From assembly GCA_028285545.1 (NCBI GenBank), contig JANQPA010000046.1, forward strand, positions 1-64,000: a stretch of 64,000 nt of DNA, read 5' to 3'. Shown piece after piece: positions 6,768 to 17,900 of this stretch (the stretch's first letter is position 1; each line of letters opens with the position of its first letter). This stretch comes from Saprospiraceae bacterium. GTDB taxonomy: Bacteria; Bacteroidota; Bacteroidia; Chitinophagales; Saprospiraceae. The notes under the pieces were generated by a model. It saw only the letters and a list, made by a program, of their open reading frames with translations. It was not told where the DNA came from and did not search any database. A program made the translations under genes and the position numbers.

Positions 6768-8744
6768 ATGGTGAACGGTAAGCTTTTGTTTATTTACTAC
6801 GGGTACTTTGTTCTATTATCTTTGATTTTAATACCTCAAAAAATGAATGGGAATACGGTACCAAGCATCGATAGTCTGAAGCAACAAGTATCAGAAATTA
6901 ATGACCCTGTTGCAAAAGGAAATCTTCTACTGGAAATTGCTACCCGTTATCAAGGAATAGACCCTAAACAATTTGTCAATTACCTAGATCAAGCCGCTGC
7001 AATTCGGGAATTCAGAAGAATACCTGAAAAAGAATTGAACATAAGATTCATGTATGGAATAGCCGCAGAACAATCTCAAAAATTTAATAGTGCCAAAGAA
7101 ATTTTCGAAGAGATACTAAAAGAACAGGAGCCAGAAATAACTGATTCCACAATGGTGGCAAACATTTTCTTTAAATTAGGTAATATGCTGCGTCTGGAAG
7201 GGCAAGTTGACCAGGCCACCATTCATATGAATAAATCCAAGGATTTATACTTGGCAATGAAGGACAGCTTAAGAGCAGCGTCACCAGATGTAGCTCTAGG
7301 AGTAATCTACAAAACGTCTGGCCAATATGAGAAGGCCATACAATATTACCACAGCGCTTTTAAGACCTATAAAGCTCATAAAAGGCACCAGAGCATGGCC
7401 ACTTGCATTATGAATATGGCAAATGTTCGAACCAGACAAAAACGCTTTGATGATGCCATTGAATTGTATGGAGAAGCACTCGAGATTTCCAAATCGGTGC
7501 AGCCCAATGAGCATATGCAAGCATTTATTTTTGGTAATATTTCTAACCTCTATAGTAAGCAGAATCAATTTCAAAAAGCATTGGACTATGCTTATCGTTC
7601 CTACGATCTCAGGAAGGAAGTAGCAAGGCCGGAGGAGAAAGCCACCATCTTAATTGGCATCGCTAATAATTTACAAAATTTAAATCGCTACACAGAAGCC
7701 ACCAAATATGCAGATCAAGCACTGGAAATTGCACAGGAGGCAGATGGCATGCTTGAAGTAAAAGAAAGATCATATGAACTGAAATACAAGATCAATTTAT
7801 CCAGAAACAGGCCTAATGCTGCTCTTGATGCCGTTCAACAATACCTTATTTATCATGATAGTATTCGTAGCACAGAATTAGAAAAGCAAGCATTGGAATT
7901 GAATACCAAATACGAAACGGAAAAAAAAGAACAAGAAATAGCCTTACTAAATACGGAAAAAAAATTGGCAGCCTCCCAACTCGCAGCTTCTCGTAGGCAG
8001 GTATATGGTTTACTTATTGGATTATTAATTATGGGTGGTCTGCTATCGAGTATTGTCAAGTTATACAGAAAAACACAGACTCAAAATAACATCATTACCA
8101 ATGCACTTAAAGAGAAGGACATTCTGCTTCGGGAAATCCACCACCGTGTAAAAAACAACATGCAATTTGTGTCCGCATTGTTAGGGTTGCAAACGGAGCA
8201 CGTCAAGGATGAGATGGTCCTTAGTGCCTTGCAAGAGGGACAAGATCGGGTACAATCCATGGCTCTAATTCACCAAAATCTTTACCAAGACAAGAATTTA
8301 ACTGGGGTAGCTATAAATGAATATTTTGTAAAACTAATTCGCAGTCTGTTTGACTCCTACAACATCAAACCGGATCGCATCAAATTGGAACTGAATATTC
8401 CGGAATTGACCTTGGAACTGGATTCGGTTACTCCAATTGGTTTAGTAGTAAATGAGTTGGTGAGTAACAGCCTCAAATATGCCTTTCCTAATGACAAGGA
8501 TGGTCATATTTGGGTAAGCCTTAATGAAAATAATGACAAATTAATATTATCAGTTGCAGATGATGGGATAGGTATGACTCAAGCCGTAAAGGAAACGCTC
8601 GGCACCTCCTTTGGCTATCGACTGATTAAAGTATTTAAAGATCAATTGCGAGCTGACTTGACCATTGATGGATCAAACGGCACAAACATTAGAATGGATA
8701 TCAAAAAATATCGGAAGATTACTAAAATCCCTACAGATGTCTAA
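6768..8744 (+). CDS. TPR-containing sensor histidine kinase (HisKA_2 type), second copy
   Basis: From ATG 6768 the protein has 658 residues. A TTG 18 bases upstream is in frame, but the ATG follows a GGAAAAA stretch and is preferred. It has an N-terminal signal/anchor (about 5-25), periplasmic TPRs (about 100-370), a coiled coil, one membrane helix (about 410-432) and a cytoplasmic kinase. The kinase carries 'REIHHRVKNNMQFVSALLGL' for the phospho-His and 'VNELVSNSLKYAFPN' for the ATPase N box. Its end overlaps the start of the LuxR-type regulator by 8 bases, so the pair is co-translated. It is a paralogue of the kinase at 3540-5441. Confidence 0.93.
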   Translation: MVNGKLLFIYYGYFVLLSLILIPQKMNGNTVPSIDSLKQQVSEINDPVAKGNLLLEIATRYQGIDPKQFVNYLDQAAAIREFRRIPEKELNIRFMYGIAAEQSQKFNSAKEIFEEILKEQEPEITDSTMVANIFFKLGNMLRLEGQVDQATIHMNKSKDLYLAMKDSLRAASPDVALGVIYKTSGQYEKAIQYYHSAFKTYKAHKRHQSMATCIMNMANVRTRQKRFDDAIELYGEALEISKSVQPNEHMQAFIFGNISNLYSKQNQFQKALDYAYRSYDLRKEVARPEEKATILIGIANNLQNLNRYTEATKYADQALEIAQEADGMLEVKERSYELKYKINLSRNRPNAALDAVQQYLIYHDSIRSTELEKQALELNTKYETEKKEQEIALLNTEKKLAASQLAASRRQVYGLLIGLLIMGGLLSSIVKLYRKTQTQNNIITNALKEKDILLREIHHRVKNNMQFVSALLGLQTEHVKDEMVLSALQEGQDRVQSMALIHQNLYQDKNLTGVAINEYFVKLIRSLFDSYNIKPDRIKLELNIPELTLELDSVTPIGLVVNELVSNSLKYAFPNDKDGHIWVSLNENNDKLILSVADDGIGMTQAVKETLGTSFGYRLIKVFKDQLRADLTIDGSNGTNIRMDIKKYRKITKIPTDV

Positions 8745-9354
8745 TGTTTCTATAATGATAATCGAAGATGAAGGAGTAGTAGCGCATGACATTGCAAGGC
8801 GTTTGCGCAAGTTGGGGTACGATATTGCAGGTATTAAAACAAGCAGTGACCAAGCCCTTGATTACTTGTCTATTCATACACCAGATCTGATTCTCTGCGA
8901 CATTATCATCGACGGGCCTCAAGATGGCATTACAGTGGCGGCGGAGGTTTACAACAAGAAGAACATTCCATTGATTTTTCTGACGGCTTTGTCTGATCGG
9001 GCTACTTTGGAACGCGCTAAAAAAGTACTGCCATATGGATATATCGTAAAACCCTTTGACAATCACGATTTGTTATCGGCCATCGAATTGGCACTTTACA
9101 AACACAGTATGGAATTAGAAAAGCTGGCTATAACCCCAGAGAAAATCAATCGAATCTCAATAGATCCACTAACTGACCGTGAATTTGAAGTTCTGATGGA
9201 CATCACCAAAGGATTAACCAATGCACAGATCAGTGAAGTCAGGCACATATCTATCAGTACGGTAAAATATCATATTGGCAAACTATTGGAAAAACTAGAA
9301 GTAAAAAATCGAGCAACTGCACTACATAGAATCATCGAAATGCTAACGAAGTAG
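8737..9354 (+). CDS. receiver-LuxR response regulator
   Basis: The ATG at 8737 lies inside the last codons of the kinase and gives a 205-residue protein that begins directly with a receiver domain: acidic pocket Glu10-Asp11-Glu12, phosphoacceptor Asp55 in 'LILCDIII', 'FLTAL' and the lysine in 'VKPF'. A LuxR/NarL helix-turn-helix follows (about 145-203) with 'LTDREFEVLMDITKGLTNAQI' and 'STVKYHIGKLLEKL'. A longer in-frame start at 8665 would add 24 residues from within the kinase and is unlikely. It is the cognate partner of the kinase. Confidence 0.93.
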   Translation: MSNVSIMIIEDEGVVAHDIARRLRKLGYDIAGIKTSSDQALDYLSIHTPDLILCDIIIDGPQDGITVAAEVYNKKNIPLIFLTALSDRATLERAKKVLPYGYIVKPFDNHDLLSAIELALYKHSMELEKLAITPEKINRISIDPLTDREFEVLMDITKGLTNAQISEVRHISISTVKYHIGKLLEKLEVKNRATALHRIIEMLTK

Positions 9355-9515
9355 ATTAATTTTATAGATCACTTCTTCTTTTAAAGGTTTTAAAAACAGA
9401 TGAATCGCATCATGTTTCAAGGGAATTTCTATGTCCATAGCAGAGACTACTAAAACACAGAAGATTTCCCAACAGTATTTCTAACGCATTAATTAATTCA
9501 TAAATCAATACAACA

Positions 9516-9935
9516 ATGAAAACTATCAAAACCATCATCAGTCTTTTCGTTTTTTGTGCTTTTTGCAACATAACTTTCGCACAAAATGCTCTAACCAAAG
9601 AAGAAATCAAAAAAGAGCGTTTTACCATGTCTTTTACTATGGGCTCCAATAATCAAGTTAATCAACTAAAGATTAAATCTTCTAAGGGCAAGAGCTTCAT
9701 CATATTTATCACTTACAAAAGAGAATTGAACAACCTAAAATTAGATCCTGGAACAATAGTAAACGGAATGTTTCGATTTAACAAGGTAACAAATCTTGAC
9801 TCGGTTTCCGGAAAAGTAATTGAAGGTACAGGGACACTCACGTTTAAATCAGTCAAGTCAAGATCTGGAAAACAGGTAGCTTGCCCACCCCTTTGCAAAA
9901 AATCTATCAAGCTAGGATTAAAATTGAAAAGTTAA
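9516..9935 (+). CDS. small secreted protein of unknown function
   Basis: The 139-residue protein starts with a clear signal peptide (about 1-22, 'IISLFVFCAFCNITFAQ'). The mature part of about 117 residues is basic, with many beta-prone stretches and two cysteines near the end ('ACPPLCKK'), which could form a disulphide. I do not recognise a family. It follows the kinase/LuxR pair by 161 bases and precedes another exported protein, so both could be targets of that pair, but this is inference. Confidence 0.7.
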   Translation: MKTIKTIISLFVFCAFCNITFAQNALTKEEIKKERFTMSFTMGSNNQVNQLKIKSSKGKSFIIFITYKRELNNLKLDPGTIVNGMFRFNKVTNLDSVSGKVIEGTGTLTFKSVKSRSGKQVACPPLCKKSIKLGLKLKS

Positions 9936-10028
9936 AGATCATCACCATCATGATTAGTGGTTTTCAGGCTATTAGATTAGATGACTCAACAATGTGTTTA
10001 CGGTAAAATGCAATTAAAAACTAAAAAA

Positions 10029-10982
10029 ATGCAATCGAAACTGTTTTTTTTAATAGCTTTTATTCCACTGAATCTATTGTTTTCACAAACAAAAATGAAT
10101 AAGATTCAGGAATTATTAGCAGTGTCCGATCTAACACAACTTGTAAGGCGACAAGTCGATTCCAAAGTGGAGGGCCTTCAACTGATCAAAGAATTCCCGA
10201 AAGAAGTAAAAGATTCGATGCGTGTTATAATGCTGACAGCCAAACCAGCCTTAGCAGATAGCTTGGCCGTATTCTATGAGAAGCATTACACGATAGAGGA
10301 AATTGATGCTATGTTGGCTTTTTACAAAAGTCCAATCGGGCTCAAAATGAAACAATTGGAGGTAAAACTAAAGACCGAGATGAAGTCAGCTTTTGACAAG
10401 TGGAGAGCAGAACACAACGAAGTGTTTATGGCAATGATTAATCGATTTGAACAAAAACAAGTTTCCCAAAATCCTAATTTTAATGCAGATGAGATCTTTA
10501 ATCAAGCTACCCCTTATGTTCAAACCCGAAGTAAAAACTTGGATGGGGAATTCAAAAGTGCCAAGCTACCTTATCGACTACAATACGACAGTAATCTTTG
10601 GGAGGAAGTAGATTGTGCCGGATTTAATGACAACGCAGAAGCCTGTTTTCTCACTAAAAACAAACAAATATATTCAATGATCATTGCCGAGTCAATACAG
10701 ATGGACATTCGAAAACTAAAGGCTTTAGCGCTTTCAAATATGCAAAAGCTAGCGAAAAAAGTAGATGTACGCGAAGTTGGTTTAATTAAGCTCAATGAAA
10801 TTGAATTATTGAAAATGGAAATTGACGTTAACATTAACAGTATTGAGGCAAGCTATTACAACTATTACCATTCTGCTGACTGGGGGGTACTACAATTAAT
10901 GACTTTTTGTGCAACCGAACAACTAGACAACAATCTGCCCCTAATGACCGCCTTAAATAATGGATTAATATTGGAGAAATGA
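10029..10982 (+). CDS. exported DUF2059-domain protein
   Basis: The preferred start at 10029 gives a signal peptide ('LFFLIAFIPLNLLFSQ') and a 317-residue protein; an upstream in-frame ATG at 9981 would push the signal peptide inward. Residues about 20-150 match the DUF2059 pattern, with 'HYTIEEIDAMLAFYKSPIGLKM' and the following 'EVKLKTEM'. The C-terminal half (about 165-317) is a second domain I do not recognise, with 'YRLQYDSNLWEEVDCAGFNDNAEACFLTK'. DUF2059 proteins are exported and of unknown role. Confidence 0.8.
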   Translation: MQSKLFFLIAFIPLNLLFSQTKMNKIQELLAVSDLTQLVRRQVDSKVEGLQLIKEFPKEVKDSMRVIMLTAKPALADSLAVFYEKHYTIEEIDAMLAFYKSPIGLKMKQLEVKLKTEMKSAFDKWRAEHNEVFMAMINRFEQKQVSQNPNFNADEIFNQATPYVQTRSKNLDGEFKSAKLPYRLQYDSNLWEEVDCAGFNDNAEACFLTKNKQIYSMIIAESIQMDIRKLKALALSNMQKLAKKVDVREVGLIKLNEIELLKMEIDVNINSIEASYYNYYHSADWGVLQLMTFCATEQLDNNLPLMTALNNGLILEK

Positions 10983-11223
10983 TCTAGATGATATATACTG
11001 CCAGCCATAATAACCTATTGGTTTTCAACTAGAATTAGAGACTAGCTACTAAGTACTTGGTTCTTGTCGTTGGTTAGGCCATCAAAAAAAATGATGGCAA
11101 TTATTACTAATCAATGCACTTCTCTATCTTAGAAGATGTTTTCCTATATTTATTACAATAGTTGATCACTTCAAAAATCCTAAGATTTAACACCAATTAA
11201 ATGCTAATTCACTTTACAGCGAT

Positions 11224-12906
11224 ATGAAACAATTCCTCCTTCCCATTTTATTTTTTCTATTAAGTCTAAACCTACAAGCTCAATTTAAGTCTGATTTAGA
11301 CGGAACCTTCTTTGACCGACCGGTTATTTCCGGCAAACAGGGCATGGTCACCTCTCTTCATCCGCTCTCCTCCATGGCAGGTATGCAAATCCTGCTGCAA
11401 GGAGGAAATGCCTTTGATGCTGCCGTGGCAACAGCCGTAGCCACAACGGTGGTGGATGGTAAAAATTCTACCATCGGCGGTAATGGTTTTGCGACCATGT
11501 ACATTGCTGAAACCAAAGAAGTAAAAGCGCTTAACTTCTTCGGGCCTTCTCCTAAAGCAGCCACCATCGAAAAATATAAGGGGAAGGATTATAAAAGGGG
11601 GTATCTTTCATCGCCTGTCCCCTCCAATTTGAAAGGATACCAGGCTATTCTGGAAACCTATGGCACCATGAGCTGGGAAGAAGTGCTGGCCCCAGCCATT
11701 GCCCTCGCTGAAAATGGTTATGTATTCACTGCTGATGATACCGAAATACTCGAAGAAAGAGCAGAAATTCTGCGCCAATACCCTACCACTGAGGCCATTT
11801 TCTTCAGGAATGGCAAGGCCATCCAGGATGGGGAAATCCTAATCCAGACAGACCTGGCCAATACCTTAAAAGCTATTGCAAAGGAAGGCCCGGATGTATT
11901 TTACAAAGGGGAAATTGCTGATGAAATCATTTCTTTTTATAAAAAAAATGGAGGCTTGATCAGCAAGGAAGACCTGGCAAACTATGAAGCCCGATGGGTC
12001 ACGCCTCTACAGATTGACTATCGCGGTTATTCTATTCATACCCAGCCACCAAATAGCAGTGCCGTAGCTCTTCTTATGCAGCTCAAACTGATCGAGGGCT
12101 TTGACGTTTCTAAAATGAAGCATAACAGTCCGGAATATCTAAACCTATTAAGACAAGCCATGCAGCTGGCGCTGGCAGATCGAAATAAATATGTAGGAGA
12201 CCCAGACTTTGTTCATGTCCCCCTAAAACAAATGCTATCTGAGAGCTATGCCAAGAAAAGAAGGCAACTTATTGACCCAAAAGGGAAAATGGAAGTTGTC
12301 CAGGCCGGAGACCTTCCTCGCAAAGCCAGTAAATCCAATACTACTCATTTGACAGTGGTTGATGGAGATGGAAACATGGTGGCTCTAACCCAAACGCTTG
12401 GAGCATGGTATGGCTCAGGGGTTATTGTTGGAAATACAGGAGTTATGTTCAGCAATCAGATGCGTCACCTTCATCTCGAACAGGATAGTCCTTCCAAAGT
12501 AGAGCCTGGTAAAAGACCCAGATCTAATCAATCACCTACCATTATTATAAAGGATGGCAAACCCTTTATGGCCATTGGTACTCCAGGAGGAGATGGGATC
12601 TGGCAACGACTCACTCAAGTAATTGTCAATATGGTCGATTTTGGTATGGATATCCAATCGGCTATTTCCTCCCCGCGCATCATTTACGGAGGCTATCAGG
12701 AAACGGGCACCTCAATTACACCTAGTTTCATAGTAGAAAAACGGATTGGGCAAGATGTAGCTAATAGGTTTGCCCAATATGGAGTGGAAATCGAGATGAA
12801 AAATCAGGATGAAGGTCGAGTAAATGGTATTATGATCGATCCTAAAACGGGCTTTCTGCTAGGAGGAGCCGATCCAAGGAATAAGACTTATGCAATAGGG
12901 TGGTAA
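11224..12906 (+). CDS. ggt: gamma-glutamyltransferase
   Basis: This 560-residue proenzyme has a signal peptide (about 1-20) and the gamma-glutamyltranspeptidase fold. The autoprocessing site is the Thr-Thr-His motif in 'KSNTTHLTVVDGDGN'; Thr373 should become the N-terminal nucleophile of the small subunit. Other family signatures are 'GGNAFDAAVATA' near the N-terminus, 'QPPNSSA' and 'GTPGGDGIWQ'. It cleaves gamma-glutamyl bonds of glutathione and related peptides in the periplasm. It is monocistronic, closed by a strong terminator, and adjoins the SusCD peptide-related locus. Confidence 0.95.
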   Translation: MKQFLLPILFFLLSLNLQAQFKSDLDGTFFDRPVISGKQGMVTSLHPLSSMAGMQILLQGGNAFDAAVATAVATTVVDGKNSTIGGNGFATMYIAETKEVKALNFFGPSPKAATIEKYKGKDYKRGYLSSPVPSNLKGYQAILETYGTMSWEEVLAPAIALAENGYVFTADDTEILEERAEILRQYPTTEAIFFRNGKAIQDGEILIQTDLANTLKAIAKEGPDVFYKGEIADEIISFYKKNGGLISKEDLANYEARWVTPLQIDYRGYSIHTQPPNSSAVALLMQLKLIEGFDVSKMKHNSPEYLNLLRQAMQLALADRNKYVGDPDFVHVPLKQMLSESYAKKRRQLIDPKGKMEVVQAGDLPRKASKSNTTHLTVVDGDGNMVALTQTLGAWYGSGVIVGNTGVMFSNQMRHLHLEQDSPSKVEPGKRPRSNQSPTIIIKDGKPFMAIGTPGGDGIWQRLTQVIVNMVDFGMDIQSAISSPRIIYGGYQETGTSITPSFIVEKRIGQDVANRFAQYGVEIEMKNQDEGRVNGIMIDPKTGFLLGGADPRNKTYAIGW

Positions 12907-12941
12907 TGACTTAAGTACTGTGACAAAATAAAATTTATATT

Positions 12942-12992
12942 TAATACTAATTCTGCCGCCGGACGGCGGCAGAATTAGTATTATTTTTTTTT
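12942..12992 (+). terminator. strong intrinsic terminator after ggt
   Basis: A 19-bp perfect stem (12942-12960 with 12965-12983) with a GGAC loop and a GC-rich top is followed by nine T residues. This is a textbook terminator separating ggt from the sigma/FecR/SusCD locus. Confidence 0.92.
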
Positions 12993-13137
12993 GTACACTT
13001 ACTTAGTTGTTATTAAAAATCATTCAAAATCTGATGACAATTAAGACATCACTATCTCCATAACTTCCCAGCTCCCTCTCAATAATTATCCCCATTTTAC
13101 GTAATTTCCTTATTTTGCTTAGAAAAGGAATGTCTTA

Positions 13138-13740
13138 ATGACTAAGATGCAAATGGACGAAAGGCTGCTTCAATATCTTATGCATGACTTTCAAAAAGGT
13201 AAAAAGGAAGCATTAGGAGAAATTATGCGCCTACTTTATAATGACCTTTATGCATATGGCTTGAAAATTCTTAAGGATGATGCCCTTACCAAAGATTGTA
13301 TCCAGAACCTCTTTTATTATTTATGGATTAAAAGGGCCTCATTAGGCACCATCACTAAGGTAAAACCCTATTTGTTGATCGCTCTAAGACGGGAAGCCCT
13401 GAAGGTGAAATCGTCAGAGAGAAAAAATGACCAACAAATTTTATCGGATGCTAAGCTTCTTAGAGTATCCAGCAGGGAAAAAGAACTGATTGATACTCAG
13501 CTATCACATGAAAAATGGAATCAATTGCAAAAGGTTATTGCTTCCTTGAGTACCAAACAACGTGAAGTGATCCACCTTAAGTTTTTTGAGGGAATGGACG
13601 CTGAGGAAATCTCACAAATCATGTCCATTCGACTTCAATCCGTTTATAATCTACTTTCTGAAGCCTTAAAAACCATCCGTAAACACATTGTAGAATTATC
13701 GTTGATTGACCTGTTTTTTCTCTCTTATTTGGCTTTTTAA
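13138..13740 (+). CDS. ECF RNA polymerase sigma factor
   Basis: The 200-residue protein has sigma region 2 (about 20-90, 'YNDLYAYGLKILKDDALTKD') and region 4 (about 130-185, 'LSTKQREVIHLKFFEGMDAEEI' and 'VYNLLSEALKTIRKHI'). It is the FecI-like type that drives SusCD loci in Bacteroidota. The next gene encodes a FecR anti-sigma and then SusC, the usual trans-envelope signalling trio: substrate in SusC relieves FecR and frees sigma. Its own promoter is not obvious. Confidence 0.93.
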   Translation: MTKMQMDERLLQYLMHDFQKGKKEALGEIMRLLYNDLYAYGLKILKDDALTKDCIQNLFYYLWIKRASLGTITKVKPYLLIALRREALKVKSSERKNDQQILSDAKLLRVSSREKELIDTQLSHEKWNQLQKVIASLSTKQREVIHLKFFEGMDAEEISQIMSIRLQSVYNLLSEALKTIRKHIVELSLIDLFFLSYLAF

Positions 13741-13830
13741 ACTTCATTTTTAAAAAAAAACAAAAAAAAGTTTGTCGATTTTCAGTAGGTTCCAAAAATT
13801 ATCCTCTCTTATTAATATAACAGTTACTTT

Positions 13831-14838
13831 ATGTCGCAATTTGAAGAATTCGAGGATTTAGTTAATGATGATTCATTCCGAGATTGGATTTTATCCGATG
13901 ACTCAGAGCATCAGATATTCTGGGAAAACTGGGTTAATGAAAATCCTGATAAGAAAATTGAGGTAGAGCAAGCGAGAAAAATTATCCTTATTTCTGCTCA
14001 TAAACCACAAGGACTGAGCAATGAAGAGATCAATACAGAAGTTGACAAGCTTTTTCAAAGAATAGAAAAAAGCCGACCAAAATTATTCATTCAACGACCT
14101 TTTATTCAATGGGCAGCTGCAGCTGTAATGCTTCTTGGAGTAGCCAGTATTTTTTACTTCTTAATTCCTTTTCAAAATGAACCTGCTTTTTTGACAGAAA
14201 GTACTCAAAACGGAGAGCAAAAAGTGATTACCCTGGAAGATGGTACCAAAGTGACCTTAAATGTTAGTAGTCAATTAAGCTATCCCAAAAAGTTTGGAAA
14301 AAACAAAAGAGATGTAAAGCTTGACGGCGAAGCCTTTTTCGAAGTCGTAAAAGATGAAAAACGACCTTTTACGGTAAATGCAGGCGTTTTAGACGTACAG
14401 GTTTTAGGAACCACTTTTAATGTTTCTAACTATAATGAAGATGAACAGGTAGATGTAGAACTGCTAACTGGAGCCGTAATGGTTAAATTATCGGATACCG
14501 ACACCAATGGAATTATTCCACTGAGAATTCAAGAAAAATTTAGCTTTCAAAAAACACCAGGAAATTGGTCAATTGATAAAATAGCTTCTGAAAAACAAGT
14601 TGACTGGCAAAATGGCACCCTTTACTTCAGTAGTACACCGCTTGACAGGATCTTTCGCGAAATGGAACGATGGTTCGATACAGAAATAGATATTCGCAAC
14701 AAAACGCTTTTACCCATGCGGTTTACGGGGACTTTTGAAGACCCGACCCTGGACAGTGTCTTAGAAGGAATAGGCTTTATTTTGGACTTTAATTACTCTA
14801 TAAATGATGACAAAGTTATCATTGAATTTAGTGAATAG
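13831..14838 (+). CDS. FecR-type anti-sigma factor with DUF4974
   Basis: The 335-residue protein has a cytoplasmic helical N-terminus (about 1-85), one membrane helix (about 92-113, 'FIQWAAAAVMLLGVASIFYFLI'), a periplasmic FecR domain (about 125-225 with 'TLEDGTKVTLNVSSQLSYPK', 'GEAFFEV' and 'VLGTTFNVSNY'), and a C-terminal DUF4974 domain (about 260-333). It should hold the preceding sigma factor inactive and receive a signal from the N-terminal STN domain of the following SusC protein. Confidence 0.95.
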   Translation: MSQFEEFEDLVNDDSFRDWILSDDSEHQIFWENWVNENPDKKIEVEQARKIILISAHKPQGLSNEEINTEVDKLFQRIEKSRPKLFIQRPFIQWAAAAVMLLGVASIFYFLIPFQNEPAFLTESTQNGEQKVITLEDGTKVTLNVSSQLSYPKKFGKNKRDVKLDGEAFFEVVKDEKRPFTVNAGVLDVQVLGTTFNVSNYNEDEQVDVELLTGAVMVKLSDTDTNGIIPLRIQEKFSFQKTPGNWSIDKIASEKQVDWQNGTLYFSSTPLDRIFREMERWFDTEIDIRNKTLLPMRFTGTFEDPTLDSVLEGIGFILDFNYSINDDKVIIEFSE

Positions 14839-14936
14839 CTGTTATCAAAACTCTTGAACATATAACATTTGATTTTCAATAATTTTAGCATATAAAGATC
14901 TTATTGCCAAGACTTTAAACTAAAAAATTATCGACT

Positions 14937-17900
14937 ATGGCTTATAAATGGCGCATAAGTTGGGTGGTATTGCTATGCCTGTTGGCTAACCTTTTACTCC
15001 CTCGTTTATCAATGGCACAGGAAGAAATGCTTTCGGTCAAACTAAGAAATAATAATTTGAGGGAAGCATTTAATAAAATTGAAAAACAGACCTCCTTTCG
15101 TTTTTTCTATAATGAAGGAGACATTGATAGATCAGTAAAAGTAAATGCTAGTTATAATCAAGAACCTCTTTCTTCGATCTTAGATTATCTCGGTGATCTT
15201 GCTAAGTTGGAATTTAGAGTCATTGACAATAATATATATGTCAAAAAAAGAACTCTTCAGCCCCAGATTACGGATTCTGGAACTCCTCCACCTGCCAATT
15301 TTGATGTTATAGGTCGTATACTTGATGCTGAAAACCAGGAATCTTTAATTGGAGTAACCATAGTAGTAAAAGGAACTTCAATTGGGACAGTAACTGATTT
15401 TGAAGGCAATTATACCATAAAGATTCCTAATGAAAACAGCATTCTGGTCTTCTCCTATCTGGGATACGAGACTAAAGAAATTCTTGTAGGTACGGATCGG
15501 GAAATTAATGTTCAAATGAGTTTGGCGGCCACCCAGTTGGAGGAAGTGTTAGTGGTAGGTTATGGTTCTACACAAAGGCAGGATTTTGCCGGTTCGGTAG
15601 CCAAATTATCTTCTGAAGATATCGAGGCTTTACCCGTGACTTCTGTTGATTATGCTTTGCAGGGACTGGCATCTGGTGTTCAGGTAAGTGCCAACTCTGG
15701 AACGCCAGGCGGAGGTATCCGCGTATTGGTAAGAGGGATAAGATCTATTAATTCTAGTAATGAGCCGCTTTATGTGGTCGATGGTGTGCCTGTACTTTCC
15801 GGCTCTCTTGAACAGGAAAATCTTGGTGGAGAAGTGCAAAATCTATTGGCTGGACTAAACCCCAATGACATTGAAAGCATCAGCGTCTTAAAAGATGCTT
15901 CATCTACTGCAATTTATGGCGCTCGAGGAGCCAATGGAGTGGTTCTGATAACCACCAAAAAGGGAACGACCGACGGGAAAACCCAAATTGGCTTGAATTT
16001 TTTCACAGGATACGGAGAGCCTGTAGCCAAATGGGATATGCTTAATGCCGCTCAGTATAGAGAAATCATCAATGAATCACGTGTCAATTCAGGCCTAAGT
16101 CCTTTTTCCGACTTTGGAGGCAATTCAGATGTAGATTGGCAGGATGTGGTCAATCAAACAGGAGTCGTTTCGGAATATCAGGCCAATGTTCGGGGTGGAA
16201 ACACAAAAACACAGTATTACATCAGTGCAAGTTATCGGGATGAAAAAGGAGCCATCATTGAAAACCAGTTTCGTCGGGGAACCTTCCGGGCCAATTTAAA
16301 TCATGCCGTAAATGATAAATTTTCCATTGGAACAAGTATAGCCCTTAGTCGTGATCTCAATCAACGTCAGGTCAGTAACAATTTTTTAGGGCCTTTTGGT
16401 GATGCCATAGTCATGAATCCTAACATTGCTCCTTTTGATGAATTGGGGAATTATGTTTTTTCCAATATAGAAGGATTTCCTCCAGGAGGAAATCCAGTTG
16501 CAGATGCCAGAGAAACCCGCTATGACAATCAGACCACCAAAATGATTAGCAACCTTAATCTCAATTATACTTTTTCACCAGAATTAAAATTTAAGGTAGA
16601 TCTTTCCTATGACTACAACCAATTGATTGAGGACCATTTCCAGCCTTCCATAACTAGTGCAGCCAGAAGTCTAGCAGGACCTAATTTTGGCAATCGTGGC
16701 GTTTTTGCTACTGCCGAAGTGTCTACTTATGTGATAGAGCCGGTATTAAATTTTGAAAAGCTATTTGGAACAGACCACAAGGTATCTGGTCTTGCAGGAA
16801 CGACCTTCCAGGGACGAACAGGCCTGGCCTCAAGAATCCGAGGACTTGGTTTTGGAAGCAGCGACCAACTAACCTATATTAATGCCGCTGCCGAGACTTT
16901 TGCTACTTCTTCCAAGGTAGATTACACTTTCTTCTCTATTTTCTCCAGACTTGGATATACCTACAAAAACAAGTACGTCCTGAACGGGACTATCCGAAGA
17001 GATGGATCTTCCCGCTTTGGACCCAACCGTAAGTTTGGAAACTTCTGGGCAGCCTCTTTAGCCTGGAATTTTATTGAGGAACCCTGGATGGAAAAATTTA
17101 AATTTTTGTCCTTCGGAAAATTGAGGATTGGTTATGGAATTACTGGTAATGATCAGATAGGAGATTTTCGTTTTTTACCGGGTTGGTCTTCTGGGGTATA
17201 TTTAGGACAATCCACTCTCGCCCCTTCACAAATTGCTAACCCTGATCTTACCTGGGAAGAAACAGCCACCTTTGATGCAGGTCTTGAGTTTGGATTATTT
17301 AACGATCGTATTACGGTAAGTGCAGGATATTTTAATAGCCTGACAGATGGCTTATTATTTGATCTTCCCATAACCGGTCGTACCGGATTCACGGAGGTCT
17401 TAAGTAATGTAGGACAAATCCGAAACCAAGGCTGGGAATTTGACTTTAGTTCTTTCATCCTTAACAAGCAATCTTTAAAGTGGAATGTAGGATTTAATAT
17501 CTCATTTGTTAAAAATAAAATTGAAGAACTCGCTATTGAACGCCCTATTGCTTTTGCTTTTGCTCCAACGGTAGTGGAGGTAGGACAGCCTATTGGAACT
17601 TTTCGAACCTTTGTTTTTAAAGGAGTAAATGCCGTAAATGGCGACGCTATTTTTCAGGATGTCAATGGTGATGGGGATATCACAACAGATGATAGAGCCA
17701 TTGTTGGGGGCGCCTTACCTGAATTCTTTGGTGGACTAACCAATAACATCACCTACAAAAATTTCTCTCTGGATGTCCTGGTTTCCTTTGTCCAGGGAGT
17801 AGATCTCTTTAATTTTCAAAGATGGGGGGTTGAGAATTTTATTCCTACCGGGAATAAGCCTGCTTATTTTCTTGATCGATGGCAAAATGAAGGAGATATA

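Noticed and set aside
9410-9649. Minus-strand ORF overlapping the small secreted protein
   Set aside because: It runs antisense through a signal peptide with good features and shows no family resemblance.
11079-11099. GCCATC/GATGGC hairpin upstream of ggt as a terminator
   Set aside because: The stem is only 6 bp with a 9-base A-rich loop and no T-run follows.
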